This document shows, one piece after another, positions 50,798 to 58,897 of a stretch of DNA of 60,066 bases (the first letter of the stretch is position 1; each line of letters begins with the position of its first letter). Position numbers and translations under genes: made by a program. Location of the stretch: NCBI GenBank assembly GCA_016296575.1, contig JAEDJA010000014.1, positions 1 through 60,066 on the forward strand. The letters run 5' to 3'. The DNA is from Treponema sp. Lineage in GTDB: Bacteria > Spirochaetota > Spirochaetia > Treponematales > Treponemataceae. Below the pieces are notes generated by a model. The model saw only the letters and a program-made list of their open reading frames with translations. It made no database searches and was not told the DNA's origin.

Positions 50798-52111
50798 ATG
50801 ACTAAACGGTGTTTTATTTTTTTAATCCTGCTGAATCTTATATTACCAGCATTTTCTCAAAATGAACCTGAACTTACTGATGGACAAAAACGGGTTCTAA
50901 CAAGTGCAGAACAAAAGCTTAATATTACTGCCGATATGATTCACCTTGAAAAAGATGCTGAAGAAGGTGGATATCATCTTTATGTAAAAAAAACACCTGG
51001 CGTTAAATCAATTATTTTAACAGAAACCACACGGGATCCTTCCGGTAAAAATGACAGCTTTGCCTACCGAGCAAAAGAGTACAATCCTATTAATGGTGAT
51101 GAAATCCGATATTTGAATGGAAAAAAACTGGAATCTGAATATTCAAAATACAGTCTTGTTGACAGCACAGTAGAGAAGCATGAAAAATACGGAAATGTCT
51201 TTCACATCTACATTCCAGAAAAGCTTGAATACGGCTATCCATGGGAAAGAAACGGAAGTGTTACAATAGGGAAGGGTACTTTTATCAATATCAGGTCCTT
51301 TTCCAAAAAATACGCTGATTATACCGGTGAATACAAGGACAATCCTTTTATGTTTGACTTAAAACCGGTTGCCAAAAAGAAAGTAGTTCTGCCGCCTCCA
51401 GAACCAGAACCTGAGCCGGTAGAATCTCTTCAATATCCAGAGGAAATTGTTGAGCCAGTTGTTTTTGATGAAATAATTCCAGAACCGGAGATTGAACCTG
51501 AGGAAGAAATAATTCTTACCGATGAATACAATCCTGCGGCCAGCGAAAGTTTTCAGGATATATCAGATTTATTCCGTTATTCTGCAGGACCTGAAAGTCT
51601 TATTTCCGACATCCTGAAGCTTCTTGAAAATCTTCCTGATGAAAGTGATGTGGTTTTTGCCATAGATGCAACAGGAAGCATGAAAAATGATCTTGAAACG
51701 CTAAAAACAGATCTTGTGCCATCTCTTCTGAATAAACTTGCTGACAAAAAGGATGTTAGACTTGGTCTTTTATTCTACCGGGATTATCCTGACAGCTTCC
51801 GCTACAATGGTCTTCCTGTAAAATTCTTTGAATTCACCCAAGATTCACTGCTTTTCCAGAAAAATCTTAACAGCATTGTAATTAAAGGAAAAGAAGGTGG
51901 AGATATTCCGGAAGCGGTTTATGAAGCCCTGTATGCCTGTTCTGAATTTTACAAATGGCGTGAAAATTCTTTTAAGGAAATCATCTTGATTGGAGATGCA
52001 GAACCTCATCCACATCCAAGGGGAACTAAACGTTATTCAAAAAAATTTGTAATGGAAAAAATTGAAGAAAAAAATATCCGGGTAAATGCAATTCTTCTCC
52101 CGGATAATTAA
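50798..52111 (+). CDS. Exported von Willebrand factor A domain protein
   Basis: 437 residues from ATG 50798. Signal peptide MTKRCFIFLILLNLILPAFSQ without lipobox, so probably periplasmic. Residues 25-190 form a beta-rich domain, 198-245 an acidic Pro/Glu linker, and 285-437 a VWA domain with MIDAS D290-A-T-G-S. GDIPEAVYEALY and GDAEPHPHP supply further VWA features. GATAAT at 50786-50791 ends 6 nt before the ATG, so it is predicted leaderless; the 13-residue upstream extension overlaps this box. It follows the FtsH-like gene by 35 nt. Confidence 0.82.
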   Translation: MTKRCFIFLILLNLILPAFSQNEPELTDGQKRVLTSAEQKLNITADMIHLEKDAEEGGYHLYVKKTPGVKSIILTETTRDPSGKNDSFAYRAKEYNPINGDEIRYLNGKKLESEYSKYSLVDSTVEKHEKYGNVFHIYIPEKLEYGYPWERNGSVTIGKGTFINIRSFSKKYADYTGEYKDNPFMFDLKPVAKKKVVLPPPEPEPEPVESLQYPEEIVEPVVFDEIIPEPEIEPEEEIILTDEYNPAASESFQDISDLFRYSAGPESLISDILKLLENLPDESDVVFAIDATGSMKNDLETLKTDLVPSLLNKLADKKDVRLGLLFYRDYPDSFRYNGLPVKFFEFTQDSLLFQKNLNSIVIKGKEGGDIPEAVYEALYACSEFYKWRENSFKEIILIGDAEPHPHPRGTKRYSKKFVMEKIEEKNIRVNAILLPDN

Positions 52112-52116
52112 TTTAC

Positions 52117-52485
52117 TTATTTTGATAACTTCTGAAGTCCTATTTCTGCAAGGCGCTTATAGGCGGTAGGAAGAGTTCCGTATTCAACAGAATCATACAT
52201 ATCAATTATTTCCTGATACATAGCAGCAGCTTCAGCTTTTTTGTGAGATTTATAATAAAGGTTTGCAAGCTCGTAGCGAACTTCTACATAAGTGGCAGGA
52301 TCATCACCAAAGCGCTGAATGGCTGTTTTTAAATATGTTTCAGCATTTGAATACTGTCCTGCAACCAGAGAGTCCTGTCCTTTCTGAATAAGCTGGGCAG
52401 CAGTAAGATCTTCAGGAATGTTTTTTATTGTAGTGCAGGAAGCAAACAAAAGAGAAATACACAGTACAAGAATTATTTTTTTCAT
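52117..52485 (-). CDS. TPR-containing small lipoprotein
   Basis: 122 residues. Lipobox FASC (Cys17). Two tetratricopeptide-like helical hairpins: AQLIQKGQDSLVAGQYSNAETYLKTAI and VRYELANLYYKSHKKAEAAAMYQEII. Such proteins usually scaffold other envelope proteins; no partner can be named. GGAG upstream. It converges with the VWA gene, 5 nt apart. Confidence 0.8.
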   Translation of the reverse strand: MKKIILVLCISLLFASCTTIKNIPEDLTAAQLIQKGQDSLVAGQYSNAETYLKTAIQRFGDDPATYVEVRYELANLYYKSHKKAEAAAMYQEIIDMYDSVEYGTLPTAYKRLAEIGLQKLSK

Positions 52486-52505
52486 CTTTAAATCTCCAAG
52501 AGGTA

Positions 52506-52558
52506 ACTAATCAATTAGTAAGTATACCATATCATAAAAACAGATTTTATGATAGAAT
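52506..52558. promoter_or_regulatory. Palindromes in the divergent pyrI promoter region
   Basis: Two perfect dyads: ACTAAT-CA-ATTAGT (52506-52519) and ATCATAAAA-5 nt-TTTTATGAT (52531-52553). The second ends at the pyrI -10-like TAGAAT (52553-52558); the first lies next to TATACT on the minus strand (52526-52521). They look like operators. Confidence 0.45.
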
Positions 52559-52576
52559 GTTACACAAGGTGGATCT

Positions 52577-53023
52577 ATGTTAAACGTAACTACAATCAAA
52601 AACGGTCTTGTAATCGACCACATTAGAGCTGGAAGCGGCTGGAAAATTTTCCAGTGGCTTGGATTGGATAAAGCATCTTTTTGTTCATGTCTGATTCAGA
52701 ATGTACCTTCAAAGAAAAGTGGAAAAAAGGATATCATCAAAATTGATAATATTCTGAACATTGATTATTCAGTGCTTGGTTTTATTGATCCGAACATCTG
52801 CGTAAATGTTATTGAAGATGAAAAAATCGTACGCAAAATTAATATGGAACTGCCTTCCCGTGTTCAGAATGTTATTCCATGTAAAAACCCACGCTGTATT
52901 ACAGTTACAGAAAATTACGTGGCATCAACCTTCCTTCTGGTAGATAAGGTTAAGGGTCTTTATAGATGTGAGTACTGCGATACTATGGTAGCCGCAGAAG
53001 ATTTCAGCCGAAAAACAAAATAG
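52577..53023 (+). CDS. pyrI: Aspartate carbamoyltransferase regulatory subunit
   Basis: 148 residues. N-terminal allosteric nucleotide domain (VTTIKNGLVIDHIRAGSGWKIFQWLGL) and C-terminal zinc domain with CKNPRC and CEYC. PyrI has no activity alone and regulates the PyrB catalytic trimer, yet no pyrB is in the window. AAGGTGG precedes the ATG; pyrC begins 6 nt after it. Confidence 0.95.
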   Translation: MLNVTTIKNGLVIDHIRAGSGWKIFQWLGLDKASFCSCLIQNVPSKKSGKKDIIKIDNILNIDYSVLGFIDPNICVNVIEDEKIVRKINMELPSRVQNVIPCKNPRCITVTENYVASTFLLVDKVKGLYRCEYCDTMVAAEDFSRKTK

Positions 53024-53029
53024 GTAGCT

Positions 53030-54529
53030 ATGGCAAATGCACTTTTAGTTTACAACTGTCGTCTTCTTGACGAAAACATGGATGTTCCTGGAGCAGTTTT
53101 GAGCGTAAATGGACGAATCAGAGCAGTTTTCCAGGGGTATTATACTGATGAAAAGACTGTAACCGTTATGGGGCAGAGCGTCCTTATGGAAGACGGCTAT
53201 GGTGAAAACTGCGTGCTCAAAGTATTTGATGCAGGTGGACTTACTCTTACACCAGCCTTCATTGATATGCACGTGCATTTAAGGTATCCAGGTCAAACTC
53301 AAAAAGAAGATCTGGATTCTGGTATTCATGCCGCAATTGCTGGTGGTGTTGGTACTGTTCTTGCCATGCCAAATACAAATCCAGTTGTTTCTGATTTGGA
53401 AACAAGTCTTCGGATTCAGTCGGAAGCAGAAAAAATTGGTCTTACAAAAGTTCTGCAGACCGTTAGTATTACTAAAGATTTTGATGGAAAAACCACCGAT
53501 CATCTGGAAATCCTTGATAAGGCCCATGTTCCTGTTATTACTGAAGATGGAAGGGATGTTCTTGATGCTGGTGTTATGCTTGAAGCCATGCGCATTGCAG
53601 CGGAAAAAGGAATTATAGTAAGCTGCCACTGCGAAGATAACACTCTTGCAAAGGCCGCTAAGCCTTTCCGGGAAGAAGCCATCAATATGATAAGCCAATA
53701 CAATCTTCCAATAATGGCAGATGAAGAAGATGTTTTTGAAAAAGTGCCGGAATCTGTTATTTCTCAGATTCATATGGAACTTAGCCAGGCCAATGAGCTT
53801 TTGCGTCTTGCCGAAGATAATGCTACAAAACGAAACATTGAATTGGCCCGTCTTGCAAACTGTCATATTCACCTGGCACATGTAAGTACCATGGAAAGTA
53901 TTGAAACAATCCGTGATGTAAAAGAAGAAATTGCCTACAATCATAATTCAATGGTTCTTACAGGTATTAAACACGTTTCTGAGCGTTTTGCAAATGAAAA
54001 CTTCAATGTTACATGCGAAGTTACACCTCATCATATTGCACTCACCGGAACAGAAGAGCCAAATATCCGTTACCTTGTAAATCCTCCTCTCCGCTCAGAA
54101 GAAGACCGAGTTGCACTTATTGAAGGTATCGTTGATGGAACTGTAGATGTAATTTCCACTGATCATGCACCACACACTAGAGAAGATAAGGTAAACGGTG
54201 CTCCAGGCTTTACTGGAATTGAAACTGCTTATGCCATTTGTAACACTGAACTGGTAAAAAAAGGTTTTATTGATGATAGACGCCTTTCAAAGCTTATGAG
54301 CGGAAATCCTGCCCGATTACTTCACTTGAACAAAGGTGTAATCCAGCCAAATTATGATGCTGATTTTACAATTTTGGACAGAGACGCTGAATGGACAATT
54401 AATCCTAAGAACTTTTACAGTAAAGGAAAGTACACTCCATTTGACGGATACACTTATTTTGGTTCGGTGAAGGCCGTTATTCTTAACGGTGAAATTGTGT
54501 TTCAAAAATCAGTAAGCAGTCTGGAGTAG
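53030..54529 (+). CDS. pyrC: Dihydroorotase
   Basis: Amidohydrolase closing carbamoyl-aspartate to dihydroorotate in pyrimidine synthesis. 499 residues, longer than the usual 420-450. Metal motifs: FIDMHVHLRYPGQTQKED, CHCEDN, HLAHVST, TCEVTPHH and STDHAPH. The extra length lies mostly in the N-terminal strand region and the helical segment around residues 200-260. Class I (long) dihydroorotase type. Followed 2 nt later by era. Confidence 0.95.
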   Translation: MANALLVYNCRLLDENMDVPGAVLSVNGRIRAVFQGYYTDEKTVTVMGQSVLMEDGYGENCVLKVFDAGGLTLTPAFIDMHVHLRYPGQTQKEDLDSGIHAAIAGGVGTVLAMPNTNPVVSDLETSLRIQSEAEKIGLTKVLQTVSITKDFDGKTTDHLEILDKAHVPVITEDGRDVLDAGVMLEAMRIAAEKGIIVSCHCEDNTLAKAAKPFREEAINMISQYNLPIMADEEDVFEKVPESVISQIHMELSQANELLRLAEDNATKRNIELARLANCHIHLAHVSTMESIETIRDVKEEIAYNHNSMVLTGIKHVSERFANENFNVTCEVTPHHIALTGTEEPNIRYLVNPPLRSEEDRVALIEGIVDGTVDVISTDHAPHTREDKVNGAPGFTGIETAYAICNTELVKKGFIDDRRLSKLMSGNPARLLHLNKGVIQPNYDADFTILDRDAEWTINPKNFYSKGKYTPFDGYTYFGSVKAVILNGEIVFQKSVSSLE

Positions 54530-54531
54530 AA

Positions 54532-55446
54532 ATGGAAAACGAAAAACCAGAGCTTCTAAAAACTGCAATGGTTGCCATTATAGGCCGACCTTCCAGCGGA
54601 AAGTCCACTTTTTTGAATACAGCCTGTCAGGAACCGGTTTGTATTGTTTCTCCAATGCCACAGACTACCAGAAATGCTATCCGCGGTATTGTAAACACAT
54701 CTTTAGGGCAGCTGGTTTTTGTTGATACACCGGGTTATCACCAGTCTGAAAAAAAACTGAACCTTAGATTGAAGTCTATTACGGAAGAGGTGCTGGAAGG
54801 TGCCGATTGTGTTCTTTATGTAATTGATGCAAGCCGGGAAGGTGGTGAAGAAGAAAAACTGACTGCCAGTTTAATCAAAAAATACCAGAATCGCACAATT
54901 GTAGCCGTAAATAAAGTTGATTTGGCAGCTTCTTCGGTAAAAAGAGCACGTGCTTTTGTAAAAAATGAACTGCCTGAAATTCCTGAAGAGCGTGTCCTGG
55001 AAATGAGTGCCCGTGAAGATCAGGGAATCAACGAAGTTTTAAGAGCACTTTATTCGATTTCTCCTGTAGCTCCTGCCATGTACTCGGAGGATTTTTACAC
55101 CGATCAGGACATGCAGTTTAGAATCAGTGAGATTATCCGCGGTGAAGCCATCAACAGATTGGACCAGGAAGTGCCCCACGCAATTTATGTAAGTGTTGCT
55201 GATATTGAAAAGCGAAATGACGGTAATAAACTGTGGATTCGTGCTTTTTTGTGTGTTGAACGGGAAAGCCAGAAGGGTATTGTAATTGGAAAAGGAGCTT
55301 CAAAAATTAAGGAGATTCGTCAGGCTGCGTTAAAAGCATTACGGGCAGTCTACGATTACAAAACAATCGAACTGGATTTACAGGTAAAAGTTGATAAAAA
55401 CTGGCGCCAGAAGGATTTTACTCTTGGAAATATTTTAGGGCGTTAG
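54532..55446 (+). CDS. era: GTPase Era
   Basis: 304 residues. G1 GRPSSGKST, G3 DTPGYH, G4 NKVD, then a C-terminal KH domain with GKGASKIKEIRQAA that binds the 3' end of 16S rRNA during 30S assembly. Cotranscribed with pyrI-pyrC (2-nt gap), an unusual partner set but tightly packed. Confidence 0.96.
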   Translation: MENEKPELLKTAMVAIIGRPSSGKSTFLNTACQEPVCIVSPMPQTTRNAIRGIVNTSLGQLVFVDTPGYHQSEKKLNLRLKSITEEVLEGADCVLYVIDASREGGEEEKLTASLIKKYQNRTIVAVNKVDLAASSVKRARAFVKNELPEIPEERVLEMSAREDQGINEVLRALYSISPVAPAMYSEDFYTDQDMQFRISEIIRGEAINRLDQEVPHAIYVSVADIEKRNDGNKLWIRAFLCVERESQKGIVIGKGASKIKEIRQAALKALRAVYDYKTIELDLQVKVDKNWRQKDFTLGNILGR

Positions 55447-55475
55447 CGGAAAAACACTTTTTAAAAAGTCAAAAC

Positions 55476-55522
55476 AATGGCCGCTCTTATACTATTTTTT
55501 TTGAGCTTCGGCCATTTCTTTT
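55476..55522 (+). terminator. Possible era terminator overlapping the glycosyltransferase 3' end
   Basis: AATGGCCG (55476-55483) pairs with CGGCCATT (55509-55516), followed by a T-rich stretch. The right arm is inside the convergent gene. Confidence 0.4.
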
Positions 55523-56487
55523 TCAATGGTTTCAACAAAATGCTCTCCCCACCACTGGCAAAGCATCTGATGTGCTTCTTTCTGAAGAGAAGAATCAACT
55601 GCATTTCTAAGCTGAAGGATGGTGTTTTTCAAAGCGTTTCTGCACAGTAATTTAATTATAGTCTGCTGTTGTTGGGTAAAAGCTTCAGAATTGTCCTGAA
55701 TGTAGGCAAATAGGGCTGTGTAAAGACTGGCCGCAGAACAAACCTTTTCCCATCGTTCCAAAGTGGTAATTTTTGTACGGCTTGTAATACCTTCAGTTAT
55801 GTTATAGTTATAAACAGGTGTATCAATGCCGTAGTATTTTTTTGCAAAGATGCACATGTAAATGTATATGATAAGATCATCACTCATGGTGCACTGAAGA
55901 AATGGAATTTGAGCAAAAGCCTGGAGTAAAAGGCTACGTGTAACAAGCTTTCCAATAAGATAACTGGAGTGCATATGAGTTACAAGGAAACCATCCAGAA
56001 TTTGGCTGCCTTCAATATAACCCAAGGTTTTTGTATTGATGCCCTTGGTTTCGCTGGGCACTTCCTTTCCATTAAGGAACAGCTTTGCGTGACCTTGAAC
56101 AATTTGAGCACCGCTTTCCTGGTACGCGTTAAATAAGGTTTTAAGGTAATTTGGAAGGACTGTGTCATCGCTGTCAGTAAAACAAAGAATTTCAGTGGCA
56201 GCTTCTTCTACAAGAGTACGGCGAGTTTCAAGAATTCCAAGGTTTTTTTTGTGATAAATAAAGCGCACTTTTATATCGGGACGCTGTTTTTTACAAGTTT
56301 TTTTAAATTCTTTATAAATGTGATGTGAATTGTGATTTTTTTTGTCCCTTCCGTCAGACCCGTCGTCGCAGATTAGAATTTCAAAATTCATAAAGGTCTG
56401 AGGAAGAAAACTGTCCAGGCACTGGCGCAGAAGGTGTTCAGTATGAAACACCGGCACCAGTACCGAAAGAAGTGGTTTATCTGACAT
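55492..56487 (-). CDS. Family 2 glycosyltransferase
   Basis: 331 residues. GT-A fold: LSVLVPVFHTEHLLRQCLDSFLPQTFMNFEILICDDGSDG at the N terminus and CFTDSDDTVLPNYL with the DxD metal motif. The C-terminal third is helical and acceptor-specific. No membrane helix. Its start overlaps the stop of the upstream lipoprotein gene by 1 nt, so the two are coupled. Acceptor unknown (cell-surface glycan or glycoprotein). Confidence 0.9.
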   Translation of the reverse strand: MSDKPLLSVLVPVFHTEHLLRQCLDSFLPQTFMNFEILICDDGSDGRDKKNHNSHHIYKEFKKTCKKQRPDIKVRFIYHKKNLGILETRRTLVEEAATEILCFTDSDDTVLPNYLKTLFNAYQESGAQIVQGHAKLFLNGKEVPSETKGINTKTLGYIEGSQILDGFLVTHMHSSYLIGKLVTRSLLLQAFAQIPFLQCTMSDDLIIYIYMCIFAKKYYGIDTPVYNYNITEGITSRTKITTLERWEKVCSAASLYTALFAYIQDNSEAFTQQQQTIIKLLCRNALKNTILQLRNAVDSSLQKEAHQMLCQWWGEHFVETIEKEMAEAQKK

Positions 56488-58019
56488 TATTGCCAGTTTA
56501 CGGAATAACTATAATCAGGACCAGAGCATACTACAAAGCTTGCAGATGGGAAAAAGGCTTCACTAAGATCCAGTGTTATTTTCTGGCTGGTCCAGGTACA
56601 TTCTTCAAGATCGAATATAATCAAATTTTTACTTTTCTTGAGATTCTGCGTTAAACCAATAGTTCCATCGATATAAGCCCATGCACCATAATCTGTAAAA
56701 ACTAATTTTTTAGGTCTTATGGCAACAATTTTATCAGGACCATAAAAACCTGCGCTAATATTTTCTGGCATATACTGAGAAATAGTAAAAGATGATAAAT
56801 AATTAACGGAGTTATCTCCTTTAATAACCTGTTTTGTTTTTGTCCAGCCATAGAGTTTTGCAGAATTAAGATTATGGTCAATTTTTACTATTCCACCACG
56901 AGTTGCGTTATATGTAGGATAATCTTTATCATCAAGGGATATGCAATCTGTAAGATCTCGAATTAATACGAAAACACCTTCATTTGTTACAGCAAGGTCT
57001 GTAATTTCGACATTAAATCTATAATCATTAACAGTTTCTTTTAATGGTTCTGCGATTACACCAGAATAAACAGGTCCATTTTCTCCCTCTTTTACTTGAA
57101 AAAGAGTCATAGGTTTGTCAGTGGTTTCTGAATCTAGAGGCTGTCTATGGATTACAGCACTACTATTGTTATCAGTACTACTAGATTCGATATAATATAA
57201 ATACCCATTGTAAATAGCGAATTGGGCATTATTTGTAGGATCCTTAAATGTAATAAAATTTGGTGAATTAGTCTGGGATGTTGTACTGGCCTTTGGAACA
57301 GAATATAATTGATTAGCAGAATCTTGGTAATAAAGGGTATCTGTGCTAACGTCATATTTCATCTGTGCAATACTTTCAATTTTAATGTCGGGATTTACAA
57401 TCATAACTGGATCGACACCATAAGGAAGAATACAACGTATAATACCATAACCGTTTTGCTCTGATATAGCAAAATAAACATTACCTTTATCGTCAGTACA
57501 GAAACAGGAATCAGAGGTCAGGGTTGTGTTTTCCTTATAATCAATTTCAGAAGCACTTAAATCTACATTATAAGCTTTAGGTCCACCAGCTTCACCATTA
57601 GAATAAACCGACAATGGTAAAAAAATCCAGTTATTCTTTTTATTGAGTAAAATACTTAAAGCATTCTTCTCTTTAATAGTAATCTTTTTTGAAATGCCTT
57701 CACAGAGCAAAAGACCATTTCTAAAAACAGAAAGCTTGAACTGAACCGTAGCGCCAACAGGAAGTCCTTTAATAGTGTAATCAATAGTTCCGCCACTGAC
57801 TGTTTGTGTTTTTTCAAAAGGAGCGTGTTTTGGTTCTTCACCTACAAAATCAAGTGTACTAGTAATTACGTTTCCAGCACCTGCATTACGAGCCTGAATC
57901 TGGGAAACATCAATAGAAACGTGGGCATCTTCTACATTGAAAGCATCAGGATTGATAAGCATATTGTTACAGCCTGCAAATAAAAGTACCGAAAGAATTA
58001 AAAAAGCAAATTTCTTCAT
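56487..58019 (-). CDS. Large lipoprotein, beta-propeller-like, unknown function
   Basis: 510 residues. Lipobox FAGC (Cys17). An N-terminal Ig/FN3-like stretch (residues 25-130) is followed by repeats built around YYxxSANQLYSV, IYNGYLYYIES and KLVFTDYGAWAYID, resembling propeller blades that read out strings. More AT-rich than neighbours and rich in Asn/Ser/Thr, as expected of a surface protein or a gene under diversifying pressure. GAGG precedes the start. No known family recognised. Confidence 0.75.
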   Translation of the reverse strand: MKKFAFLILSVLLFAGCNNMLINPDAFNVEDAHVSIDVSQIQARNAGAGNVITSTLDFVGEEPKHAPFEKTQTVSGGTIDYTIKGLPVGATVQFKLSVFRNGLLLCEGISKKITIKEKNALSILLNKKNNWIFLPLSVYSNGEAGGPKAYNVDLSASEIDYKENTTLTSDSCFCTDDKGNVYFAISEQNGYGIIRCILPYGVDPVMIVNPDIKIESIAQMKYDVSTDTLYYQDSANQLYSVPKASTTSQTNSPNFITFKDPTNNAQFAIYNGYLYYIESSSTDNNSSAVIHRQPLDSETTDKPMTLFQVKEGENGPVYSGVIAEPLKETVNDYRFNVEITDLAVTNEGVFVLIRDLTDCISLDDKDYPTYNATRGGIVKIDHNLNSAKLYGWTKTKQVIKGDNSVNYLSSFTISQYMPENISAGFYGPDKIVAIRPKKLVFTDYGAWAYIDGTIGLTQNLKKSKNLIIFDLEECTWTSQKITLDLSEAFFPSASFVVCSGPDYSYSVNWQ

Positions 58020-58139
58020 ATATAACCTCTCATATTCTATATCTTAATAGTATAAATGGTGATATTGGAAAATTCAAGATTATAAAAAAGGTTCTTCTAA
58101 AAATGGTAAAATGCTGTTGTAAATTGATATATAAAATTC

Positions 58140-58418
58140 CTAACAATAATAAGAAATCTCTTCAAAATGCTTTTCCCATTCAGAACAAATATACATAGCC
58201 CGAACTTCAATTACAGACATAATATCATTAAGTATGTGCATAGGAATTTTAGACTTATTATGAGCAACAATACAATGCATTGATTTTGTAATCCAGATTT
58301 TTGTCCCATTTTTCTGGGGTCGTCCATGAGCTACATGAACATGCACAGGTTCTTTTGGCTCTCCTTCATCAGACCAGAAATATACCACATAAGAACCAAT
58401 ACTAAAAATTTGCGGCAT
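58140..58418 (-). CDS. DUF4160 protein
   Basis: 92 residues from ATG 58418 (MPQIFSIGSYVVYFWSDEGE). The pattern hydrophobic strand, then EPVHVHVAHG, matches DUF4160, a small domain often encoded beside a second small protein. AAGGTGG lies 8 nt before this ATG, which argues against the in-frame GTG at 58430. It overlaps its upstream partner by 17 nt. Possible toxin-antitoxin-like pair; no biochemical evidence is known to me. Confidence 0.75.
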   Translation of the reverse strand: MPQIFSIGSYVVYFWSDEGEPKEPVHVHVAHGRPQKNGTKIWITKSMHCIVAHNKSKIPMHILNDIMSVIEVRAMYICSEWEKHFEEISYYC

Positions 58419-58692
58419 TTCCAAAACCACCTTGACGGGCGAATTTATAAATTACATGAGACCCCTTTTCTAAAATATCCTGAAACTCTTTTATTTCTGC
58501 ATCAGAAAAACCATTATTCTGCCAGGAATAATCAGGAAGGATACAAGTTGCGTCAATGAAGCCGCCTTCAACAGGTCGCTCTATATAAACACGAATTTTT
58601 TCTACTCCATTTTCTTCGAAGATGCTTGAATGAGTAATTTCTGTTTCATCTGGCATTGTCATAAAAGGATATTTCATAGACATAATTTCCAT
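58402..58692 (-). CDS. Partner of the DUF4160 protein, unknown family
   Basis: 96 residues: KYPFMTMPDETEITHSSIF then IRVYIERPVEGGFIDATCILPDY, a compact beta-rich protein with an acidic helix. Its end overlaps the DUF4160 start. ATGACA (58727-58722), 16 nt, TATAAT (58705-58700) ends 7 nt before the ATG, so the leader would be 1 nt; internal ATGs at 58683 and 58677 are alternatives. In many genomes a DUF2442-type protein takes this place; this one I cannot assign firmly. Confidence 0.65.
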   Translation of the reverse strand: MEIMSMKYPFMTMPDETEITHSSIFEENGVEKIRVYIERPVEGGFIDATCILPDYSWQNNGFSDAEIKEFQDILEKGSHVIYKFARQGGFGNAANF

Positions 58693-58760
58693 CGGGATTA
58701 TTATACCATAAATATTTTAATTGTCATTATGTTTGAAATTAAGTTTCTAGGTTAAAAAAA

Positions 58761-58879
58761 GGGGCTGTCCAAAAAGTTTGCATTACGGTGGTTGAGTTTA
58801 TCGAAACCACCACATTTAGTGTAGCAGTCATTTCGACAGGCTCAATGAGCGCTACACTCATTACTTTTAGGACAACCCC
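58761..58879. repeat. MITE-like GGGGCTGTCC element, copy D
   Basis: 119 bp, ends GGGGCTGTCC and GGACAACCCC. It contains two hairpins of the TTGAGCCTGTCGAA class: GGTGGTTGAGTTTATCGAAA...CCACC and TCATTTCGACAGGCTCAATGA. On the minus strand it is followed by seven T, so it can terminate the fucose-isomerase gene. Confidence 0.85.
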
Positions 58880-58897
58880 GCACTAAAACCAATTCGC

